Shown: positions 40,077-49,407 of the stretch, one piece after another | How the letters are laid out: each line of letters starts with the position of its first letter | How positions within the stretch are numbered: the first letter of the stretch is position 1 | NCBI GenBank assembly: GCA_039919885.1 | Contig: JBDSEV010000057.1 | Span: 1 to 64,000 of the forward strand | Reading direction: 5' to 3' | Length of the DNA stretch: 64,000 nt | Source: JACMLD01 sp039919885 | GTDB taxonomy: Bacteria > Bacteroidota > Bacteroidia > Chitinophagales > Chitinophagaceae | Notes under the pieces: generated by a model | The model's input: the letters and a program-made list of their open reading frames with translations, nothing else | Told to the model about the DNA's origin: nothing | Databases searched by the model: none | Program-made: the position numbers and the translations under genes

Positions 40077-41834
40077 ATGGCCCAGTTTTTTAAATTTTTT
40101 TTTGCTACCCTTTTGGCAATCGTGGTTTTTTCAGTACTGCTGGTAATCGTACTGGCCTCATGGGCAGGCAATATTGCTTCCGCAGATAAACCTTCAGTGG
40201 GTAGTAAAGGCATTTTGTATATAGACCTGGCACAAGGTATTAATGAACAGGCGCAGGACCATCCCTTTGCGGGTTTAAATCCAAACGAGCGGTATGATGT
40301 GCCCGGGCTGTATGATATGGTGCGCCTCATACGCTATGCAAAAACGGACACCGCTGTGAAAGGCATCTACCTCCGGGCTGCGGAGAATGGCAATGGGTTT
40401 GCCACATCGGACGAACTGCGCAACGCATTAATAGATTTTAAAACCAGTAAAAAATTCATATACGCCTATGCGGACGTTATTTCACAGAAGGCCTATTATA
40501 TTGCCAATGCTGCAGATAAGATATATTGTAATCCGCAGGGTGGGCTAGAGTGGAAAGGGTTTTCACTGGAGTATATGTTTTTTAAACAGACACTCGACAA
40601 ACTCGGCATCGAACCCCAAATCTTTTATGCCGGAAAATTTAAAAGTGCTACGGAGCCATTCCGGACAGATAAGATGTCTGAACCCAGCCGCCTGCAATCC
40701 GCCGTTTTTCTAAACGACTTGTATAGTCGTTTTTTATTGGAAACAAGTGCTGCCCGGCATGTTGATACGGCTACACTCCACCGCTATGCCGATGCCCTGA
40801 CCATTCAGACAGCGGCGGATGCGGTTCAATACAAATTAATAGACGGGCTTAAGTATGATGACGAGGTGAAAGCAGTGTTAAGACAGCAATTGGGCATCGC
40901 TGCGACCGCTAAAATCAATTTTATTGAAGCCGGTAAATATGCCAGTGCGGTCAATTATAAAACTGGGTCAGGCACCGGCAAGGTTGCCCTTATTTTTGCG
41001 CAGGGCGATATTGTAGATGGTAAAGGCGAAAAGGGACAAATTGGCGGGGACACGTACCGGACGCTGATACGGACTGCGCGCATGGATGAAACCATTAAGG
41101 CAATCGTCATCAGGGTTAACAGCGGCGGCGGTAGTGCAATGGCCAGTGAAAACATGTGGCGCGAACTGGAGCTGGCTAAGCAGCAAAAGCCGGTGGTACT
41201 GAGTTTTGGTGACTATGCCGCCTCGGGCGGATATTATATGTCCTGCGGCGCCGACAGCATTTTTACCCAGCCCAATACGTTAACAGGCTCTATTGGTGTA
41301 TTCAGCATTGTTCCCAACCTGCAAAAATTCTTCAATGAAAAACTCGGCGTTAGTTTCGATGGCGTAAAAACAAGCCCTTCTGCAGATGCGCCTACGGCCA
41401 GCCGTCCCTTGAATGATATTGAAAAGAGATTTATGCAGACGAGTGTAGACAGCATTTATAATACTTTTTTACACCGCGTGGCTGCAGGCAGAAAAATTAA
41501 TGTAGCCCTTGTAGACAGCATCGCACAAGGCCGGGTGTGGACAGGTACCCGCGGAATCGATATTGGCCTGGCCGACAAACTGGGTGGTGTGCAGGACGCA
41601 ATCAATTGCGCAGGACGCCTGGCAAAATTAACCTCCTTCAAAATCAAAGAATATCCTGAACCGCTCAACTGGTGGGCAACTTTTTTTAGCGGGTATACAA
41701 AAAGCTTGCAGGCATCGATGGTAAAAGAAGAATTGGGCAGCAGCGGTGCTGCCATGTACAACGCCCTTAAAAAAGCGAAACAATCGGTTGGCACCACCCA
41801 GGCACGGATGCCATTTGAGGTCGTTATCCGGTAA
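40077..41834 (+). CDS. sppA: Signal peptide peptidase SppA, 67K type
   Basis: The 585-residue membrane protease degrades signal peptides left in the cytoplasmic membrane. One N-terminal helix (FFATLLAIVVFSVLLVIVLA) is followed by two S49 domains. The catalytic Lys is in FYAGKFKSATEPF in the first domain and the Ser in GDYAASGGYYMSCGAD in the second. IRVNSGGGSAMASE, GSIGVFSIVPN and the GRVWTGTRGIDIGLADKLGG block are also present. This is the long, self-tandem form found in E. coli and Bacteroidota. Confidence 0.95.
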   Translation: MAQFFKFFFATLLAIVVFSVLLVIVLASWAGNIASADKPSVGSKGILYIDLAQGINEQAQDHPFAGLNPNERYDVPGLYDMVRLIRYAKTDTAVKGIYLRAAENGNGFATSDELRNALIDFKTSKKFIYAYADVISQKAYYIANAADKIYCNPQGGLEWKGFSLEYMFFKQTLDKLGIEPQIFYAGKFKSATEPFRTDKMSEPSRLQSAVFLNDLYSRFLLETSAARHVDTATLHRYADALTIQTAADAVQYKLIDGLKYDDEVKAVLRQQLGIAATAKINFIEAGKYASAVNYKTGSGTGKVALIFAQGDIVDGKGEKGQIGGDTYRTLIRTARMDETIKAIVIRVNSGGGSAMASENMWRELELAKQQKPVVLSFGDYAASGGYYMSCGADSIFTQPNTLTGSIGVFSIVPNLQKFFNEKLGVSFDGVKTSPSADAPTASRPLNDIEKRFMQTSVDSIYNTFLHRVAAGRKINVALVDSIAQGRVWTGTRGIDIGLADKLGGVQDAINCAGRLAKLTSFKIKEYPEPLNWWATFFSGYTKSLQASMVKEELGSSGAAMYNALKKAKQSVGTTQARMPFEVVIR

Positions 41835-42187
41835 AGGCCGGCGTCAGCTCCAGCCGGTATTCTATGTATTCAATAGCAGGTAAGGGTAACCGTCACCAGC
41901 GTACGCCTTGTTTAGCATAGCAAAATGCGGCTCTTCATAGTGTAATGACTATTTTGTTTAATTTGTTAACGCTACCAACCAGCATAACAGGCGGACTGGC
42001 CTTCAACCAGACCACACCCACATCCTGAAGTTGTTATCCTGGTCTTACCCATCTACATACTTTTCCTGCCCAGGTAAAACGCGGCATCATAAATTCATTC
42101 ATTTTGTCCGGAAACAACAGGGTTATGTGGTTCATGATCGCAAAATTTTCGGTGCAGTGGCCGGGTCCAGGGAGCATAAATGATTTT
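41835..42187. other. Intergenic region, nothing recognised
   Basis: The 353 bp between sppA and the ABC permease promoter contain no credible gene, RNA or strong hairpin. Confidence 0.5.
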
Positions 42188-42217
42188 TTTGCAGCAGAAT
42201 TTAATAAGATAGTTTTG
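42188..42217 (+). promoter_or_regulatory. Bacteroidota-type promoter for the ABC permease gene
   Basis: The -33 TTTG (42188-42191) and a perfect -7 box TAGTTTTG (42210-42217) are 18 bp apart. The start site near 42224 gives a leader of about 13 nt. With the 53485 promoter it is the best example in the window. Confidence 0.75.
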
Positions 42218-42236
42218 TTTCAAATAATCAATTTTC

Positions 42237-43352
42237 ATGGATAAGCCATACAATCAATGGAGGGCAATGCTGGCAATTACGAAAGCGAGTTTCAGGGCGA
42301 TATTCCGCAGTCCGTCCGCCGTTATTTTCAGCTTCGCTTTTCCACTGATTTTTATACTTGTATTTGGCTTTATTGGTGGGGGAGGCGGCGGCCCCGTGTA
42401 CAAAATAGCTTTTGATGCCAACAGTGATTCCACCAATGCGGTGTATGATTCGCTGGTGGCGAACAGAAATATACGTGTTGTGCACTACCCTTCAGAGGCG
42501 GGCAAAGAAAAAGATCTTGTAAAAGGCAGGATTACTGGTGTAGTAAAAATTGAAAAAAATGCTGCGGGCGCCCTGCCGGCTTATCTTATAAAATTCAGAA
42601 CCACTACGGCCAGTGCGGACACGTATCCGCAGTTTCTTTCATTGGTAGATAACATCATTAACCGGGTGAGCAATGCAGTAATGGGTGTGCGGCCCGCATT
42701 TGCTGCCATTGCAATGGGTAAGGGTGACGTGCGGGAAGTGAGGGAATATAAAACCATTGATTTCATTTTGCCGGGACAGCTGGGTTTTTCGCTTTTGAGC
42801 GCCGGTGTTTTCGGCGTGGCTTTCCTGTTTTTCAATTTGCGCCAGACAATGGTGCTGAAACGTTTTTTTGCAACGCCCATCAGTAAACGAAACATTGTTT
42901 TGGGTGAAGGGCTTAGTCGGGTGCTGTTCCAGATGATTACAGCGGTAACCATCCTGTTGATAGGTCACTTTGTTTTTGGTTTTACGCTGGTTCACGGCGT
43001 CGTAACTTTTTTTGAGCTGCTGGCGCTGAGTTTTTTAGGTTTACTAGTTTTCATGGGGATGGGCTTTATTGTGAGCGGACTTGCAAAAAATGAAAGCTCT
43101 ATACCGCCCTTTGCTAACTTAATTACATTGCCGCAATTCTTGCTCGCAGGTACATTTTTTTCTATTGATGTATTTCCAAAGTGGCTGCAGCCCATTTGCA
43201 GAATTTTACCGCTCACGCACCTTAACGATGCCATGCGCAAGGTAGCGTTCGAAGGCGCCCATTTAAATGATTGCTGGCAGCAGATAGGCATCCTGGCTAT
43301 ATGGGGCGTGGCCGCCTATGCGGTGGCAATAAAAGTTTTCCGCTGGGAATAA
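42237..43352 (+). CDS. ABC-2 type transporter permease
   Basis: The 371 residues have one N-terminal helix (SAVIFSFAFPLIFILVFGFI), a large outside domain (residues 50-165) and five C-terminal helices. VLKRFFATPISKRNIVLGEG, GLLVFMGMGFIVSGLAKNES and LPQFLLAGTFFSIDVFPKWL are the ABC-2 membrane domain marks. It would export lipids, polysaccharide or drugs with an ATPase partner. No ATPase gene is adjacent, so the partner must be encoded elsewhere. Confidence 0.9.
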   Translation: MDKPYNQWRAMLAITKASFRAIFRSPSAVIFSFAFPLIFILVFGFIGGGGGGPVYKIAFDANSDSTNAVYDSLVANRNIRVVHYPSEAGKEKDLVKGRITGVVKIEKNAAGALPAYLIKFRTTTASADTYPQFLSLVDNIINRVSNAVMGVRPAFAAIAMGKGDVREVREYKTIDFILPGQLGFSLLSAGVFGVAFLFFNLRQTMVLKRFFATPISKRNIVLGEGLSRVLFQMITAVTILLIGHFVFGFTLVHGVVTFFELLALSFLGLLVFMGMGFIVSGLAKNESSIPPFANLITLPQFLLAGTFFSIDVFPKWLQPICRILPLTHLNDAMRKVAFEGAHLNDCWQQIGILAIWGVAAYAVAIKVFRWE

Positions 43353-43381
43353 TACCGTTTCTAACAATGGCCGTTTCGGTA

Positions 43382-43407
43382 AACCGCCTGCTTCCGTCAA
43401 GGCGGTT
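43382..43407. terminator. Hairpin after the ABC permease gene
   Basis: AACCGCC (43382-43388) pairs with GGCGGTT (43401-43407) around a 12-base loop, 30 bp after the stop. The T-run is weak (TTCATTG). Confidence 0.4.
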
Positions 43408-43442
43408 CATTGCACATCTATAATAAATTCATAAAGCATTGT

Positions 43443-43940
43443 ATGCGATTTATAAAACTTGGACTCATTAGTGCAGTGGCACTTTTTGGTATTCTACTGT
43501 TAATTTCCCTGCTGCTTCCTTCACAGGTGCGCATCTCCAGGGCAATTGACATCAATGCGCCCCGCGAAAAAATATTGCCGTTGGTTGCAGATATCAAAAG
43601 GTGGGACAAGTGGAATGAATACATTCGCTTTTACCACAACAGCATTGCAGAAACTGATATGCTGAAGGCAGATGAAATCGCTATTTTCGTGACCGGTCAA
43701 TCAGATAGCCTGGTTACAGCAGACTGGCTGCTGCCATCCGGCAGTAAATTTGGCAGCGGTTTCGCAATTATTGCAAATGAAAATGGTCATGGACATACAA
43801 CGGTGCAGTGGTATTTCGATTTTCATGTGAAATGGTACCCGTGGGAGAAGTTCCAAAGTATTGTGTATGATGCGCAGTTTGGCCCGGTAATGGAAAAATC
43901 GCTGGCTACGTTAAAGCGGATTGCGGAAAATTCTAACTAA
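43443..43940 (+). CDS. SRPBCC (START-like) family protein with membrane anchor
   Basis: The ATG at 43443 (MRFIKLGLISAVALFG) is chosen over a TTG at 43410 that lies almost on a hairpin. A single helix (about 5-25) is followed by a START-like domain: RISRAIDINAPREKILPLVA, DIKRWDKWNEY, TADWLLPSGSKFGSGFAI, TTVQWYFDFHVKWYPWEKF and a long C-terminal helix. This is the polyketide-cyclase-like layout that binds a hydrophobic ligand; the ligand is unknown. Confidence 0.82.
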   Translation: MRFIKLGLISAVALFGILLLISLLLPSQVRISRAIDINAPREKILPLVADIKRWDKWNEYIRFYHNSIAETDMLKADEIAIFVTGQSDSLVTADWLLPSGSKFGSGFAIIANENGHGHTTVQWYFDFHVKWYPWEKFQSIVYDAQFGPVMEKSLATLKRIAENSN

Positions 43941-43988
43941 TTTTAATTAAATATTGAACACGCTTTCTTAAAATAAAAATTGAATAAT

Positions 43989-44492
43989 ATGAAATCATTT
44001 TTAATGTTCGCAACTGTATGCATGGTCTCTTTAACAGCCTGTGCGCAGAATACAAAAAGCCCGGTTACTGAAACAAGCGGCACCAGCGCGGGCGGTGCTA
44101 CTATTTATATAAGATACAACGCGCCGTCTGTGCGCGGCCGAACCATTGGTAAAGATCTGGAACCAATGCCAGGTAAAGTATGGCGCACGGGTGCAGATTC
44201 CGCCACTGCATTTGAAATTAACAAAGATGTAAAAATTGGCGGCAAAGTTTTAAAGGCGGGCAGGTATGCATTGTTTACCATTGCCGACGGAGACAACTGG
44301 ACGATTATTTTTAACAATGACGTTCATAAATGGGGCGCGTTCAGTTACAAAGAATCCGAAGACGTAATTAGGGTAAATGTAACAGCAACTAAAGCCGCTA
44401 GTTTTGCAGAAAAATTTAAGATAACCGTAGGCAAAGCAGGTAAGGTTGATTTGCTTTGGGGAGACAGCGATGTTTCTTTTAAAGTAGACTAA
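43989..44492 (+). CDS. DUF2911 exported lipoprotein-like protein
   Basis: The start at 43989 (MKSFLMFATVCMVSLTACAQ) gives a signal peptide ending in a possible lipobox (SLTAC). The mature domain has the DUF2911 blocks IYIRYNAPSVRGRTIGKDLE, VWRTGADSATAFEINKDVKI and LKAGRYALFTIADGDNWTII. The function is unknown; the fold is a beta-sandwich. It lies 48 bp after the SRPBCC gene, so the two may be cotranscribed. Confidence 0.9.
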   Translation: MKSFLMFATVCMVSLTACAQNTKSPVTETSGTSAGGATIYIRYNAPSVRGRTIGKDLEPMPGKVWRTGADSATAFEINKDVKIGGKVLKAGRYALFTIADGDNWTIIFNNDVHKWGAFSYKESEDVIRVNVTATKAASFAEKFKITVGKAGKVDLLWGDSDVSFKVD

Positions 44493-44516
44493 GCTAATAA
44501 ACGTTTTTTTCTCAGG

Positions 44517-44539
44517 CGCCATCTCTTATCGGGATGGCG
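44517..44539. terminator. Hairpin between DUF2911 and bioA
   Basis: CGCCATC (44517-44523) pairs with GATGGCG (44533-44539), overlapping the last codons of bioA. It sits between two convergent genes. The T-tract lies before rather than after the stem on the plus strand. Confidence 0.4.
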
Positions 44540-45845
44540 TTTGCATTTCACTTATCACCTCCGTAATTGCGTTATAGGTTAGGGTTAATGCAGCTTCGGT
44601 GATGCAGTAGGGTGGCATAATATATACCGTATTTCCGAGGGGGCGCAGGTAGACCTTTTTTTGCAATGCACGGCTGGTAACGGTAGCGGCAATAGTGTTG
44701 AGGTATTCATCTTTGCCGGTTTCCAACTCAAACGCGATGATGGTACCCAGTTGGCGAAGGTTTTTAACGGGCAATGCCATTTGCCTTAGCTCTTTCAGAA
44801 AAGCAGTGTTGCTTTCGGTTATCATGCGGATGTTCTGCTGGCAACTTTCCTCCTCCAATAAATCGAGGCTGGCCAGCGCAGCGGTGCAGGCTATGGGATT
44901 GGCCGTAAAAGAGTGCCCGTGGAAAAAAGTTTTTGTTTTATCGTCGTGTATAAATGCATCCACAATGCGCTGCGTTGCCGCAGTTACGCCCAGGGCCATG
45001 GTGCCCCCGGTTAGTCCTTTCGACAGGCAGATGATATCAGGTTTTTCACTGCAGTGATCGGAAGCAAAAAAAGAACCGGTTCTTCCAAAGCCTGTCATCA
45101 CTTCGTCGGCTATACAGACAATGCCGTGTTTTTTTACAGTCTTCAGCAATTCATCCAGCAATGCGGGCGCATACATTTTCATGCCGCCGGCACCCTGCAG
45201 CAATGGCTCGTACATAAACGCCGCAACCTGGTCGCCTTCTTTATTGATACGATCTTTTATTGATTGAATATTTTCCGGCAACGGTGTATCTATAAAAATT
45301 ACATCAAATAATTTGTCCTGGAAAGCCATGGTAAAAATACTTCTGTCACTCACACTCATTGCGCCAAATGTGTCGCCATGGTAGCTGTCATTAAAAGCGA
45401 GGATCTTTTTTCTTGGCAGGATTGTACCTGCGCTTTTGTTTATTTTTTCGGTGGCGGGGGTAGTATTCCACCAGTATTGCAGCGCCATTTTAATGGCCAC
45501 TTCGGTGGCTGTAGAACCGTTGTCAGAATAAAATATTTTTGAAAATAAGCCGGGCAATTTTGGAAGCAGGCGCTCCGCGAGTTCGATGGCCGGTTGGTGC
45601 GTGAAGCCAGCAAAAATTACCTGCTCCAGTGTCTTTGCCTGCTCGTAAATCTTTTCCGCAATGTACGGGTGAGCATGTCCGTGTAAATTGACCCACCAGC
45701 TGCTGATGGCATCGATGTATTCGTTGCCACTTTCATCAACCAGGTAGACACCCCTGCCTTTCACAATGGGGATGGGCGCTGGAGCATGCGTAAACGAGGT
45801 GAATGGATGCCAGATAACGGCTTTGTCTCTTTCCTGTAATCCCAT
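44526..45845 (-). CDS. bioA: Adenosylmethionine-8-amino-7-oxononanoate aminotransferase
   Basis: BioA transfers the amino group of S-adenosylmethionine to KAPA to make DAPA in biotin synthesis, using PLP. The start at 45845 (MGLQERDKAVIWHPF) is nearest the conserved block; a Met nine residues earlier (45872) is also possible. The marks are WHPFTSFTHAPAPIPIVKG, DAISSWWVNLHGHAHPYI, NDSYHGDTFGAMSVS, ADEVMTGFGRTGS and the PLP Lys in ICLSKGLTGGTMALG. No other biotin gene is in the window. Confidence 0.95.
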   Translation of the reverse strand: MGLQERDKAVIWHPFTSFTHAPAPIPIVKGRGVYLVDESGNEYIDAISSWWVNLHGHAHPYIAEKIYEQAKTLEQVIFAGFTHQPAIELAERLLPKLPGLFSKIFYSDNGSTATEVAIKMALQYWWNTTPATEKINKSAGTILPRKKILAFNDSYHGDTFGAMSVSDRSIFTMAFQDKLFDVIFIDTPLPENIQSIKDRINKEGDQVAAFMYEPLLQGAGGMKMYAPALLDELLKTVKKHGIVCIADEVMTGFGRTGSFFASDHCSEKPDIICLSKGLTGGTMALGVTAATQRIVDAFIHDDKTKTFFHGHSFTANPIACTAALASLDLLEEESCQQNIRMITESNTAFLKELRQMALPVKNLRQLGTIIAFELETGKDEYLNTIAATVTSRALQKKVYLRPLGNTVYIMPPYCITEAALTLTYNAITEVISEMQTPSR

Positions 45846-45878
45846 TCGGCAAATGTACAGGTCGCTGGCCATAAGTGG

Positions 45879-46001
45879 TTACTCGTTGGCAGACAGGCAA
45901 GTATTGTCTTCGTTACCACACGCAGCAGCGGTTGTTGCTGCGGTTGAACCAATTAGTAAAAACAATGCAACTGCCCATGCAACGCATGGTTTAAATTGCA
46001 T
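45879..46001 (-). CDS. Possible tiny exported peptide upstream of bioA
   Basis: A 40-residue frame (MQFKPCVAWAVALFLLIGST, then AATTAAACGNEDNTCLSANE) has a short basic start, a hydrophobic core, a plausible cleavage or lipobox site (TAAAC) and two Cys in the tail. It ends 6 bp before the longer bioA start and is divergent from the sigma factor gene. Length and lack of a known family make it uncertain. Confidence 0.3.
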   Translation of the reverse strand: MQFKPCVAWAVALFLLIGSTAATTAAACGNEDNTCLSANE

Positions 46002-46018
46002 GTCAACCAGCATACCGG

Positions 46019-46585
46019 ATGACCGATACAAACAAATTAATAAGGGATTGCCTGCATGGTAAGCCTGCTGCACAGCGTGCGCTGTATGAGCAGTATGCGC
46101 CTTCCATGCTGGGCGTTTGTTACCGGTATACCAAGAGCATCAGTGATGCGGAAGATGTGCTGCAGGAAGCGTTTATAAAAGTGTTTAAATATTTACAGCA
46201 GTATGAAGGCAAAGGCGAGCTGGGTGCATGGATCCGCAGAATTATGGTTACTTCCGCCATTAATTATTTAAAACGCCACAGCCGGTACCAGAAAGATTTA
46301 TCATTCAGCGATATTAGCATGCACCCGGTTTCGGCTGATAATCCGGAAGTAAAAATGGATGCCAGGGACCTGGCGGATTTGATAAGACAACTGCCGCACG
46401 GGTACCAGACGATCTTTAATCTACACGCGGTGGAAGGATATACACATGTAGAAATTGGAAAGATACTGGGCATTAAAGAAGGTACTTCAAGATCTCAGTA
46501 CGCGCGCGCGAGAGCATTGTTGATAAGCTGGCTGGAAAAGCAGCAGGCGGACGTTCACAAAAAAACGAGTTATGCCGGAAAATGA
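46019..46585 (+). CDS. ECF-type RNA polymerase sigma factor
   Basis: The 188-residue protein has sigma region 2 at about 20-90 (LYEQYAPSMLGVCYRYTKSI, DAEDVLQEAFIKVFKYLQQY, LGAWIRRIMVTSAINYLKRH) and region 4 at about 120-175 (LPHGYQTIFNLHAVEGYTHV, EIGKILGIKEGTSRSQYARA). It lacks regions 1 and 3, as expected for group IV. The next gene overlaps its 3' end by 14 bp and starts with an anti-sigma-like segment, so the two should be a regulatory pair. Confidence 0.93.
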   Translation: MTDTNKLIRDCLHGKPAAQRALYEQYAPSMLGVCYRYTKSISDAEDVLQEAFIKVFKYLQQYEGKGELGAWIRRIMVTSAINYLKRHSRYQKDLSFSDISMHPVSADNPEVKMDARDLADLIRQLPHGYQTIFNLHAVEGYTHVEIGKILGIKEGTSRSQYARARALLISWLEKQQADVHKKTSYAGK

Positions 46586-48074
46586 TTTTGAAAAGCAGGT
46601 GCAGCAGCAGATGAACGAATTAAGTTTCGTTCCGTCTGCTGCTGTGTGGCCCGAGGTGGAAAAGCAAATTAGGCGTAAAAAACGCAGGTTACTGCTGTGG
46701 CTGCCCGTCTTACTAGTATTGCTGGCAGGTGCGGGCTGGTGGCAAATGGACGGTGAGCAAAAAGATGCAAGTAACAACGCGCTGAAGATAGTTGCAGGCG
46801 AAAAATCTGCGGGCAGCAGCGTAAAAAAAACAGCATATTCCGGCACGCAGGATTCGCTGCAAAAAGAAAACACGGGTTTGAAACAGCAACCGGTAAATGA
46901 AGCAGCTGCAGACAAGTTATTGCCCGCTTCGCCTTTAAAAAATCAGATCAAAAAATCAATTGCTGGTGAACGTACGCAGGACAACCAGCCAGTTTCAAAG
47001 CTTTTTTCGAGCAAGCATAGCGGGGGCAAGGGTGATGCTTTAGCAAATAAAAAGCAGGCTATTGCGCGCAGTATTAACGATGGACTTAATGACGATTTAC
47101 CAGGTAAGCAAGGATTAGCAACCGTGGAAAAAATAGCAACTAAAAAGGTGCCTGTACACAAGGCGCCAGTTAAGGAAAGCAATACAGTTGATCAAACCGA
47201 GGAAGCTGAGGGGGCAATCACCAGCATGGAGGCCATGGATGAAAATAATACAAAAACCGGCGGAACACCGTTGCAGGATTCAATAATGTTCTCTGAACCG
47301 CGCGCGGTAATAAAGGGGGCAAAAGATATTGCTGAAAAGAAGAAACCGGCTGCCAGGAAGAAAAAAATTGAATGGGGTATCAGTGTGCAGGCTGGCTCAT
47401 CTAATTTTTCCGGTGGATTTTCAGGTGTATATTCCAGTGCCGCTTCCTATCTTGACTCCAGGGTCATTTACAGTAATTCAAGTGCTGCGCCGGGAAACAA
47501 TTTGAATAACGGCAGTAGTAATCCGGGTGGCGCCACGCCCTCGGTGGTACGACCGGGTTTTTCTTTTGCCGCAGGGGCATTTGTTGTAAAAAAAATAGGT
47601 AAGCAGGCAAACCTGCTGGCGGGATTGCATTACCATTATTACAGCACCCGTATCAATGTTGGTGCAAAGGTGAATACCAATATAAGTAGCCTCGAGTATC
47701 GTACAGGGGATGCAGGCACGTATACCAACCGTTTTCATTTTATTGAAATTCCTGTTACCATTGCGCAGCAGCTGGGAAAAGCGTCGCGGTTTTCTATAAA
47801 TGCCGGTGTAGCTGCTTCGCTGCTTGCCGGCAGCCAGGCTGTTGTTTACAATGCACAAAACAACAGCTACCAGCAAGGCAAAACTTATATCAACAAGGTG
47901 CAGGTTGGTCTGCTGGCTGGTATTGACTATAAATTTTTCCCGAAGTCGGTTCCTGTACTGGTAGGCCCGCAGATTAACTATGGTATCAGTAATATCTTCA
48001 CCAAAGATTTGTACGGCAGCAGGCATTTGTTTTTTGCGGGCATTGGTGCTAAAATATTCTTTTCAAAAAAATAA
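46572..48074 (+). CDS. Anti-sigma-like membrane segment joined to an outer-membrane beta-barrel domain
   Basis: The 500 residues start with a short cytosolic part (residues 1-39, FEKQVQQQMNELSFVPSAAV, ending KQIRRKKRR) and a single membrane helix at about 40-57, as in Bacteroidota anti-sigma-type proteins. A long polar, Lys/Ala/Ser-rich linker (60-255) follows. The last 240 residues form a porin-like barrel (KIEWGISVQAGSSNFSGGFS, GFSFAAGAFVVKKIGKQANL, HFIEIPVTIAQQLGKASRF, with a final FAGIGAKIFFSKK). The likely model is an inner-membrane anchored protein whose linker spans the periplasm to a barrel in the outer membrane. It overlaps the sigma gene by 14 bp. Confidence 0.8.
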   Translation: MPENDFEKQVQQQMNELSFVPSAAVWPEVEKQIRRKKRRLLLWLPVLLVLLAGAGWWQMDGEQKDASNNALKIVAGEKSAGSSVKKTAYSGTQDSLQKENTGLKQQPVNEAAADKLLPASPLKNQIKKSIAGERTQDNQPVSKLFSSKHSGGKGDALANKKQAIARSINDGLNDDLPGKQGLATVEKIATKKVPVHKAPVKESNTVDQTEEAEGAITSMEAMDENNTKTGGTPLQDSIMFSEPRAVIKGAKDIAEKKKPAARKKKIEWGISVQAGSSNFSGGFSGVYSSAASYLDSRVIYSNSSAAPGNNLNNGSSNPGGATPSVVRPGFSFAAGAFVVKKIGKQANLLAGLHYHYYSTRINVGAKVNTNISSLEYRTGDAGTYTNRFHFIEIPVTIAQQLGKASRFSINAGVAASLLAGSQAVVYNAQNNSYQQGKTYINKVQVGLLAGIDYKFFPKSVPVLVGPQINYGISNIFTKDLYGSRHLFFAGIGAKIFFSKK

Positions 48075-48125
48075 GCGCGGTGCAACGTAGCACCCATGCG
48101 CGTGGTCAGCTTATAAATGACCAAC

Positions 48126-49367
48126 ATGAAAAAGGATAGAACCAGTCTTACGCTGCCGGCGTTTTTAGTGGTAACAATTTTGCTTTTTGCTGCTTGCGTA
48201 AAAGACACCTGCAAGCGCGTGTATAAAATTTATACACCCGTATATACGAAGCTTACCGACCTAAGAGCGCAGGTGCAAAGCAAAGCTGCTGCAGCGGTTA
48301 CCAACACCGGAAAATTATACATCCGCGGTAACTGGATTTTTCTAAATGAGATCAATAAAGGAATTCATGTTATCGATAACAGCAATCCATCACACCCTGT
48401 AAAAGTTTCTTTTATCAATATTCCCGGGAATATTGATATGTATGTAAAGGGTGATATACTGTACGCGGATTTGTATTGTGATTTGCTGGCCGCAGATATT
48501 ACCGATCCAAAAAATATCCGGGTTGCAAAATACCTGACCAATACTTTCCCGGATAAATCCCGGTATTCCACCGCCGTTGACCCTGACTCCATTAATATTA
48601 TTACGGACTGGAAAGTGAAGGACACGGCGGTAGATTGCAGCACCGCTCCCAGAATAAATGATTGCATAAACTGTTCCATATATTTAGCAGCACCAGCCAA
48701 CAGTTCCACTGCTGCTGTCAGTGCTGGCATGGCCGGTTCCATGGCACGTTTTGCGGCGGTTGATAATTATATGTACGCAGTAACAAGCAGTGTGTTGAAT
48801 GTAATAGACATCAGCAGCGCCAGTAATCCGTGGCTTGTGAAGAAGCAAGACATTGGTTGGGATATTGAAACCATTTTTCCATACAATAAGAAATTGTACA
48901 TCGGTGCCGGCAGCAGTATGAGTGTGTATGACTTGCAGGACCCGGTAAATCCCACCCAGCAATCATTCAGTGGGCACTGGTGCAGCGGAGACCCCGTAGT
49001 TGCGGATGATAATTACGCGTATGTAACGCTGCATGAAGCCAATGTCTGCAACAGCAAAGTAAACCAACTGGAGATATATAACCTGGCTATACCCGGCAGC
49101 CCGGCGCTTGTAAAGACATACCCGCTTACCAATCCGCACGGTCTGTCAAAAGACGGCAACCTGTTGTTTATTTGCGATAGCGGGTTGAAAATATATGACG
49201 TTAGCAATGTTGCCGCTATAAAACTGGTTAAATACATCCCCTCCGAAAATACATACGATGTTATTACCGCTAACGGGATTGCTTACCTGGTAACAAAGGA
49301 TGGACTCTACCAGTATGATTACAGCGACTTACAAGATATAAAACTGCTGAGCAAGTTATTAAAATAG
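48126..49367 (+). CDS. LVIVD-repeat lipoprotein
   Basis: The start at 48126 (MKKDRTSLTLPAFL) gives a lipoprotein signal, with the lipobox LLFAAC. The mature protein of about 390 residues holds at least four LVIVD-like blades: GIHVIDNSNPSHPVKVSFIN, LLAADITDPKNIRVAKYL, SVLNVIDISSASNPWLVKKQ, MSVYDLQDPVNPTQQSFSG and GLKIYDVSNVAAIKLVKYI. It should form a beta-propeller on the cell surface or in the periplasm. The cluster DCSTAPRINDCINCS in the middle has three Cys. It follows the sigma/anti-sigma-barrel pair by 51 bp. Confidence 0.88.
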   Translation: MKKDRTSLTLPAFLVVTILLFAACVKDTCKRVYKIYTPVYTKLTDLRAQVQSKAAAAVTNTGKLYIRGNWIFLNEINKGIHVIDNSNPSHPVKVSFINIPGNIDMYVKGDILYADLYCDLLAADITDPKNIRVAKYLTNTFPDKSRYSTAVDPDSINIITDWKVKDTAVDCSTAPRINDCINCSIYLAAPANSSTAAVSAGMAGSMARFAAVDNYMYAVTSSVLNVIDISSASNPWLVKKQDIGWDIETIFPYNKKLYIGAGSSMSVYDLQDPVNPTQQSFSGHWCSGDPVVADDNYAYVTLHEANVCNSKVNQLEIYNLAIPGSPALVKTYPLTNPHGLSKDGNLLFICDSGLKIYDVSNVAAIKLVKYIPSENTYDVITANGIAYLVTKDGLYQYDYSDLQDIKLLSKLLK

Positions 49368-49407
49368 AACCTGCAGCCGCTAAAAAGAAAACCTGAACAT
49401 TTATATA

